A model generated the notes under the pieces. That model saw nothing but the letters and a program-made list of their open reading frames with translations, made no database searches and was not told the origin of the DNA. Of a stretch of DNA of 64,000 nucleotides, positions 58,343 through 64,000 are shown piece by piece. The DNA is from Pseudorasbora parva (taxonomy: Eukaryota > Chordata > Actinopteri > Cypriniformes > Gobionidae): NCBI RefSeq assembly GCF_024679245.1, contig NC_090176.1:17322293-17386292 (forward strand), given 5' to 3'. The position numbers were made by a program, and so were the translations under genes. Every line of letters starts with the position of its first letter. Position 1 is the first letter of the stretch.

Positions 58343-58618
58343 ATAAATGGAGTTGAGATTTTTTGAGCAAATAAAGCACTTGTTTCATAAAAATGAGGTT
58401 AAACCCATGGAGTCACATAGATCACTTATGATTTCCTTTGTACCTTTCTAGGCTTTGGAAGTGGAGGCTGAATAGGCTGTAAATGAAAGGACAGAAATTT
58501 CTTAGATATTATTAAAAATATGGAAAAAAAGATGAAAAAAAGTCTTACGGGTTAAGAACAACATGAGGGTGAGTACTTAATAACAGAAGTAACATTTTTG
58601 GATGAAGTAAGCCTTTAA
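57842..58618. mobile_element. Complete GGGTTAGTTCACCC-family element, 769 bp
   Basis: TTAA at 57842-57845 and 58615-58618 border GGGTTAGTTCACCCAAAAA and (complement) GGCTTACTTCATCCAAAAA. Inner blocks CTCACCCTTATGTCGTTGG and TAAGACCTCATTCATCTTC are hallmarks of this cyprinid repeat. It holds (A)n(TA)n at 58276-58340. Confidence 0.8.
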
Positions 58619-59114
58619 TGTACTTGGAAATCAGTCAATTCTAACCAAAATAGTTTATTGGTTGAGTCACCAAAGTCCAAGATGATTGAACTTTTTGCAC
58701 CATAAACTTACTGTATTTATAAAATACAACTAGTATTAATTGTAATTGGTCTGGTATTGTGTTGTTTAGGGAAGCAGGATTCCAGAGAGTTGGATCTAGA
58801 CAGCTTTTCCTGCTCTGCATATGAAACCACAACTGAACTGCACTGTTAGCAACTGGACACAACTGATCCACAGATATCCTGCGACTGTTTTTTCATCTGC
58901 TGAATGTTGTGTTGACTCAAGTACTGCTGTTCTGTTGCAAAGTTGAAGGTACTGAATCAACTTCACTGGCACAGGACATATATTCACTGACATGCAGGAC
59001 TTGAAGTATTACACACTTATAAGCAGCTTTAATAGCTTATGAAAGAAATGCATATATTATGCCTTCATCATTTATTTTAAAAGTTAACCTTCTGTGATGT
59101 AAATGGACTTGATC

Positions 59115-59122
59115 GTAAATAA
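59115..59122 (+). terminator. Polyadenylation signal-like AATAAA in the CACTA-like element
   Basis: GTAAATAAAGAACTGTGTGTGT: AATAAA followed by a GT-rich stretch, the normal layout of a poly(A) site, on the same strand as the putative exons. Confidence 0.45.
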
Positions 59123-59153
59123 AGAACTGTGTGTGTGTATATATGTATGCATG

Positions 59154-59256
<103 letters not shown>

Positions 59257-59559
59257 GTTGAGTAGATTGATTTCCATTTTTCTGAAGTCTTAGGTCAACA
59301 CCAGAACAGTGTGGAATTTTAACTCTGCCAGTGTTTTCTACAAAGCTGCACTTAACTCTGTAAGAGTGTTGTTGTTATCTGCATTGGTGTTAATATTTTA
59401 CTCTATTAGAGTTTATTGTAACACCGAGTTGGGTGTTGTGAGAGGCAACACTTTTAAAAGTGTTGAATTAACACTTTGCGGGTGGTTCCCATATATACAC
59501 TTTTAAAGTGTTGAAATTAACTCTATTGGTGTTGATTTCCGGATTTCAAATTTACTGTG

Positions 59560-60003
59560 CACGCTCCACAGAACCAACGAGGTTGGTAAAGTCAGCCTTC
59601 CGCATTGGTAAGGCGGATGAAGAAAGGCTGCTTCCAGGATCTGGAGACCTCATTGTGCAGATCACTGAAAAATGGCAGCTTCCTTCTCACTGTGCGAGCG
59701 CTAGCACCACTCAGAAATCTTTTATTGAGCTTAGAAGATTGCGATTCGTGGGGGAGGGAGAGGGAGGGAGAGAAAGAAAGTCCGTCCAGTCACACTAGAC
59801 ATCCTCAAGCTCAACATCCGAACCCCAGGCTGCAGATCAGAGCCAGGCCTAGGCCGCCTCGGGCATGTGACGGGGAAACCGGAAGATTCCTTCTCAAAAA
59901 GAGCAAGCCTCGAACGGAGGGTTTTAAGAAGGAGATTATCGCAATATCTGCATTTCGAAGTGTCCTGAACCGCTTCACGCGCAGGCAAGGCCCATGCATT
60001 TAA
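59560..60003 (-). pseudogene. DIRS gag-like region, first part
   Basis: Starts near 59988 with MPAREAVQDTSKCRYCDNLL, a CxxC-bearing N-terminus as in fish DIRS ORF1, then runs through shifting frames to TLHNEVSRSWKQPFFIRLTN-like sequence and ends at the CACTA-like element. The 5-prime terminal repeat is not seen; a TTAACCCTCTGG terminus starts at 60000. Confidence 0.7.
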
Positions 60004-61010
60004 CCCTCTGGTGCTCTTCGGTCATTTCTGACCGAAAAATTTTCTGTTTTAAAATTTTAAAAATCCCAGCTTCATCAGAATGATATGAAACTTGGTGACT
60101 TTTTTAGCATTAGGTATGTAAACACACAAAAAAATTGGGGTCATGATTCGAGCATGCTAATTGGTCATTAAAAAAAAAGTAACGTTCATTGTCTTCGGTC
60201 ATAAATGACCGACCATAGGAAATTAATGGGAAATCGGCAAAAATACAAAAATTCTCTGAATATTTGTGTGTACAATCTACAAATCGGCCACAATGCTGAA
60301 AAAAGTACACAGCAGTAAAGGGGTGACACTCTAAAACATCAAGAGTGTGATACTGACACATCCACTCACACACACGCACACACACGCACACTTATACACA
60401 CACACACCTATGAAAAATGTAATCAATGAACCACATTTAGAATTTTTAAAAATCACAGCTTCATCTGAAAATTATAAAACATGGTTACTTTTCTAGCATT
60501 AGGTATGTAAACACACACAAAAAAATTAGGGCATTATTCGGGCATGCTAAGTGGTCATAAAAAAATTACTTCCACTTGTGCTCTTCGGTCAAAAATGACC
60601 CCCATAGGAAATGAATGGGAAATCTGCAAAAACACAAACATTTGCAGGATATTTGTGTGTACAATCTACAAATCGGCCACAATGCTGAAAAAAAGTACAC
60701 AGCAGTATAGGGATGACACTCTAAAACATCAGGAGTGTGATATTGACACATCCACTCACATACACACGCACACACGCACACTTATACACACACACACCCA
60801 TGAAAAACTGAACCTATGAACCACATTTTGAATTATTAAAAATCAAATCTTCGTCAGAATGACATGAAACTTGGTGACTTTTCTAACATTAGGTATGTAA
60901 ACACACACAAAAAATTGAGGGCATGATTCGAGCATGCTAAGTGGTTGTAAAAAAAATACTCCCACTTGCCATAGGAAATGAATGGGAAATCTGCAAAAAC
61001 ACAAATTCAC
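60000..61010. mobile_element. 390-bp tandem repeats beside a piggyBac-like terminus
   Basis: Starts TTAACCCTCTGGTGCTCTTC then GGTCATTTCTGACCGA, the style of piggyBac ends (TTAA plus CCC). A unit of about 390 bp follows: the motif GCATTAGGTATGTAAACAC occurs at 60107, 60497 and (as ACATTAGG) 60887; CAATCTACAAATCGGCCAC at 60273 and 60662. Each unit has a CA/CG-rich microsatellite. The third copy is cut short. The opposite terminus is not in the window. Confidence 0.65.
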
Positions 61011-62600
61011 AGAAAAAAAATCACCATTTCTAAAAAAAAGTAATAATATAAAAATAGTATTTGATTATTTATATATATTTATTCAAATCCAGCTAAAAAA
61101 AAATATATTTTTTTTATACTTTTTTTTTTAAACAGGCCTAAAATATAAATTGAAAGAATGGTAGGCCTAAGGATTATTTAGGACATTATTTACTTATTCA
61201 GGAAATTATTTACTTACTTAGAAAATTAATGTTCATTGCACTTAAATAAAAAACAAAACAAATGTAGTTAAAGTTAACACAAAGTGTCTAAAAGCCAAAT
61301 GAACACACTTACCTAACAAAACCAAATATTTTTGGCTTGATATGGCAGTGAGAACTGGCCTTAATACAGTACCGGTATGTAAAACGTAACTTTGAGATTC
61401 CCTATTCTTGTCTTTATTTTTGTTTAATTTGCACATTTGCTGTGTATTATTAAATATATAGTTCACCTCGAAATTAAAATTGTCAGTAATTAGCCTACTT
61501 TCCCTTTTTCCTAACCTTTATGACTCTCTTTTTGATGGCTAACAGGAGATTTTATGTATAATTGTCTTACTCACCATTCACTATTCAAAGAATAAAATAC
61601 ATACAGGTTTGGTTTGGAACAAAACGAGGATTAATAAATTATGACTTTGTTTTGGGAATTACCCCTATCATAGGCTTATACTTTTTTATATTTTGTGAAT
61701 AAATACAATGAGCAATATGGGTCAAAGACATCACAATTTTGGTCTCCGCATCAAATTAAGTTTAAAAAGGTAATTTTATATACATAGAAAACATATTAAA
61801 GTAGACTCTTTACTTGCATTTTAACATTTCAAATAACTTTTATCAAAATATAATGTCCACCACATATGGGGGAAATAATGTTCCAAAGAGTAAATTTGTC
61901 ATTCAGCATAATGGTCCAGACTGATTTTGCCATTACATCTTTAAATAAACAAACAATACCAAGTTAAAAATATATATTTATTTTCAAATGAGTGTTGGCT
62001 GTTATATTAAAATGACTATTTCTTTTTTTAAGTATTTAAATAACCCTGGGGACTTTTGTTCCAAAAATTCAGTTTGTAAGAGATCATTCAGTGCAACAAG
62101 ATTAAAAAGCCATTCTGAAATCATATTAAAAAAACAGATGTTTCTCAAACAGAAGGCTGCATTCTACAATCTCAGCTGCCACATCCTCACCGAAGGTCAT
62201 CTCAATTTTAAGGGTCCTTGGAAGGCAACCTTGATTTTGCTTAATTCGGCCTGTTTTGTAGGATGTGTCAGATGTATCTTTCATGGCCTTATCACCCACA
62301 ATCCTTTGTAAATTCATGAACATAAACTGACGAAAAATTAGTTAGTACTGAGCTTTTCTGAGATTATTATGAAATGTATGACAAAAATAATGTTTTCGGA
62401 CATGAAAGCAAAGATGTTATCTTTTTTTTGCTGTAAATGAATCACTAACACTAAACTGCCAATAATTTTAGCTGCTGGGAGACTGCAGACGGCTGTCATT
62501 CACTGTATTGCATTAATAAAAAGCAAGTTAATATAAAGATTTGTAGTACAAAGTATTTGTCCAAAATCAAGTTTTAATGGTATTTTCACTTTGTGACCGC
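61011..62600. other. No recognised feature
   Basis: Strongly AT-rich sequence with poly-A and poly-T tracts. The longer open frames (for example 62323-62126 on the - strand) have no recognisable motif. Confidence 0.45.
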
Positions 62601-63170
62601 AGGAGTAGGCACGTGTGCGTGACGTAGCCATGCGTACTTAACTAGACCATCTCATTCTAGTATTTAATTGCTGAGGAGGACACTAGCCTACAAGCCTCTG
62701 AAGAACTGGACTGGGAAGTACACAGTCTCAGTAGGGTACAGCCTTCCATTTAAGAAGCAAACATAGTCATTCGACCGTCAGTGACATCATCAAAAGCCAC
62801 CACCTTTGTAGCGCCAAAGTCATGGCAAACCACCTGAGCACAAGAAATTGCGGTAGCTAGATGTAAACAAAGCACGGCGGACCGTACGGTGCTTAATGCT
62901 CATTTACAATAACTTTTATCGCCAAAGGTGCTTACTCCTTGTTTATTTTAAGTAAACGGAGGAGAAAAACGTTGCAGAGAAGTAGGCAAGAAAACACCTT
63001 TTATTTTACGTTATTTGTGTATTTGGAAATGTATTTTGTATTAATTTAATAATCCGTTGGGGCTGCAATTGTTGTTTCGCGGCCTATGTGACGTCAGAGC
63101 TTGTAACTGGGAGTACATCGATCTAGTGTGAGTTCACGGGTTTGACGGCTGTTCCAGTGCACTTTCACTG
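62601..63170. other. Unassigned sequence with a CRE-like site
   Basis: Less AT-rich. TGACGTCA, a cAMP-response-element consensus, lies at 63090-63097. No gene start, TIR or coding similarity is recognised, so a promoter cannot be claimed. Confidence 0.3.
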
Positions 63171-63178
63171 GTAGAAGG

Positions 63179-63517
63179 TAGGGCTGAGATAAAAAAAAAA
63201 TCAATTTAATTTAAAAATCGAGTTGGTAGGTCAAATCGATTCATATTTTCAAAAAATGATTTTTGAAAATATTTTGTTGCTAAAATACACTTGTTGCTAG
63301 ACCAACGCATCTGGTGATAGTGTATGTAAATATTAAATAGCAAAAAGACTATGGCTACGAATCCTGAGTGTCCTGCGTGTGTGTGTTTGTGTGAATGAAT
63401 GACGTGACAGTTTGCAATTATTTTGTTTTAAATGGGAGGCAAAAAAAAAAAAAACTCGCATCTGTAAAATTTTTTTTGAGTTTTTTTATTTAAAAAAAAA
63501 AAATTCGCCCAGCCCTA
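63179..63517. mobile_element. hAT MITE with perfect 8-bp TSD
   Basis: GTAGAAGG at 63171-63178 and 63518-63525 flanks TAGGGCTGAGATAAAAA and, in complement, TAGGGCTGGGCGAATTT. 339 bp, non-coding, AT-rich. Confidence 0.88.
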
Positions 63518-63627
63518 GTAGAAGGTTGGAAAAACATGGGTTACGGGTAGCCTGGAATGCGGTAGTTATAAAACCATGTCATTCAGTGAAATGCCAAAAA
63601 ACACTTATATTGTTACTTTTTTTTATT

Positions 63628-63646
63628 GGGGGGGGGGGGGGGGGGT
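63628..63646. repeat. Poly-G run
   Basis: An uninterrupted run of about 19 G bases after TTTTTTTATT; a possible G-quadruplex former. Confidence 0.9.
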
Positions 63647-63649
63647 GTT

Positions 63650-64000
63650 GTGAATAACTGTGAGTAGCTTTACTGGTCAAGCTCACTGTTTGATATAGGT
63701 AGCCAGTCAAAGTAGAATTTTCGTCATTCAGGGTAATGTTTTTTTTGTCATCCATAACACTGAATGACAGTATCCAGGCCCTTAGCCAGCTAAGTAGAAG
63801 TTTTTATTTTTTTTATTTTAAACTTTACCTTTTTCAGTCCCATATCCTTTTTGTTTTTAATTATGAGGTTCAAATACTTCATTTTGGTGACTTTTTATTC
63901 ACTCATTTTATGTTGGATTGTGCTTGTCAGCCGGTTTCTCAACAGGCTATTTTTTGTGCATTAAAAAGCAAAACTGAGTAAAACCTTTCTCTATGGGGCG
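63650..64000. other. No recognised feature
   Basis: AT-rich sequence to the window end with nothing I can identify. Confidence 0.45.

Noticed and set aside
62126..62323. 65-codon - strand frame
   Set aside because: No motif or neighbouring exon; likely chance in AT-rich DNA.

Overview
The window is vertebrate nuclear DNA, most likely from a teleost of the carp/zebrafish lineage (Cyprinidae). It holds two interrupted host genes with GT-AG introns, no bacterial-type gene layout, and a very dense, deeply nested load of fish-type mobile elements: Tc1/mariner, hAT, TTAA-target MITEs, DIRS, Ty3/gypsy, L2 LINEs, and long AC/TA microsatellites. Species and strain cannot be fixed from the sequence alone.

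Host genes. (1) On the + strand, positions 202-7566 carry the last six coding exons of pyridoxal kinase (pdxk); the upstream exons lie outside the window. Splice phases join without a break and the GTGD catalytic motif is intact. (2) On the - strand, 42239-36023 carries five exons of a nectin/PVR-like adhesion receptor: one V-set Ig domain, two C2-type Ig domains (the last split over two exons) and a transmembrane exon. The signal-peptide exon and the cytoplasmic-tail exons were not found.

Mobile-element layout. 2-4 kb: a hairpin MITE and an L2 LINE fragment in pdxk intron 2 of the visible part. 9.6-11.9 kb: a decayed Ty3/gypsy element (- strand), split in RNase H by a 533-bp element with a 10-bp target duplication. 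12-16 kb: LTR scraps, a foldback MITE, a long (TA)n and L2 pieces. 16.9-19.1 kb: a 2.2-kb element with TIRs, carrying a second element. 19.5-24.2 kb: a TTAA-type MITE, a hAT, and a hAT (8-bp TSD TTATTCAC) nested in another TIR element. 25-26 kb: a DIRS remnant with inverted termini. 26.6-31.1 kb: a broken hAT with an inverted copy of its own N-terminal exon. 32.3-35.5 kb: a hAT carrier holding a 604-bp MITE and a 1.6-kb foldback with arms near 590 bp. 44.7-49.1 kb: a hAT carrier (TSD GAAAAAAC) holding two tandem copies of a Tc1 element, one with an intact 331-aa DD34E transposase. 51.2-60.0 kb: one DIRS retrotransposon (- strand) interrupted by a hAT and by a 4.07-kb CACTA-like element. 60.0-61.0 kb: tandem 390-bp repeats next to a piggyBac-like terminus. 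63.2-63.5 kb: a small hAT MITE with a perfect TSD.

The best candidates for something poorly described are the 4.07-kb CACTA-like element with GTGTTAA-type subterminal repeats and a possible spliced transcription unit, the very long foldback at 33.8-35.4 kb, and the tandemly amplified Tc1 locus. Most of the rest is old repeat sediment. All family assignments come from reading motifs, TIRs and target duplications by eye; no database was searched.
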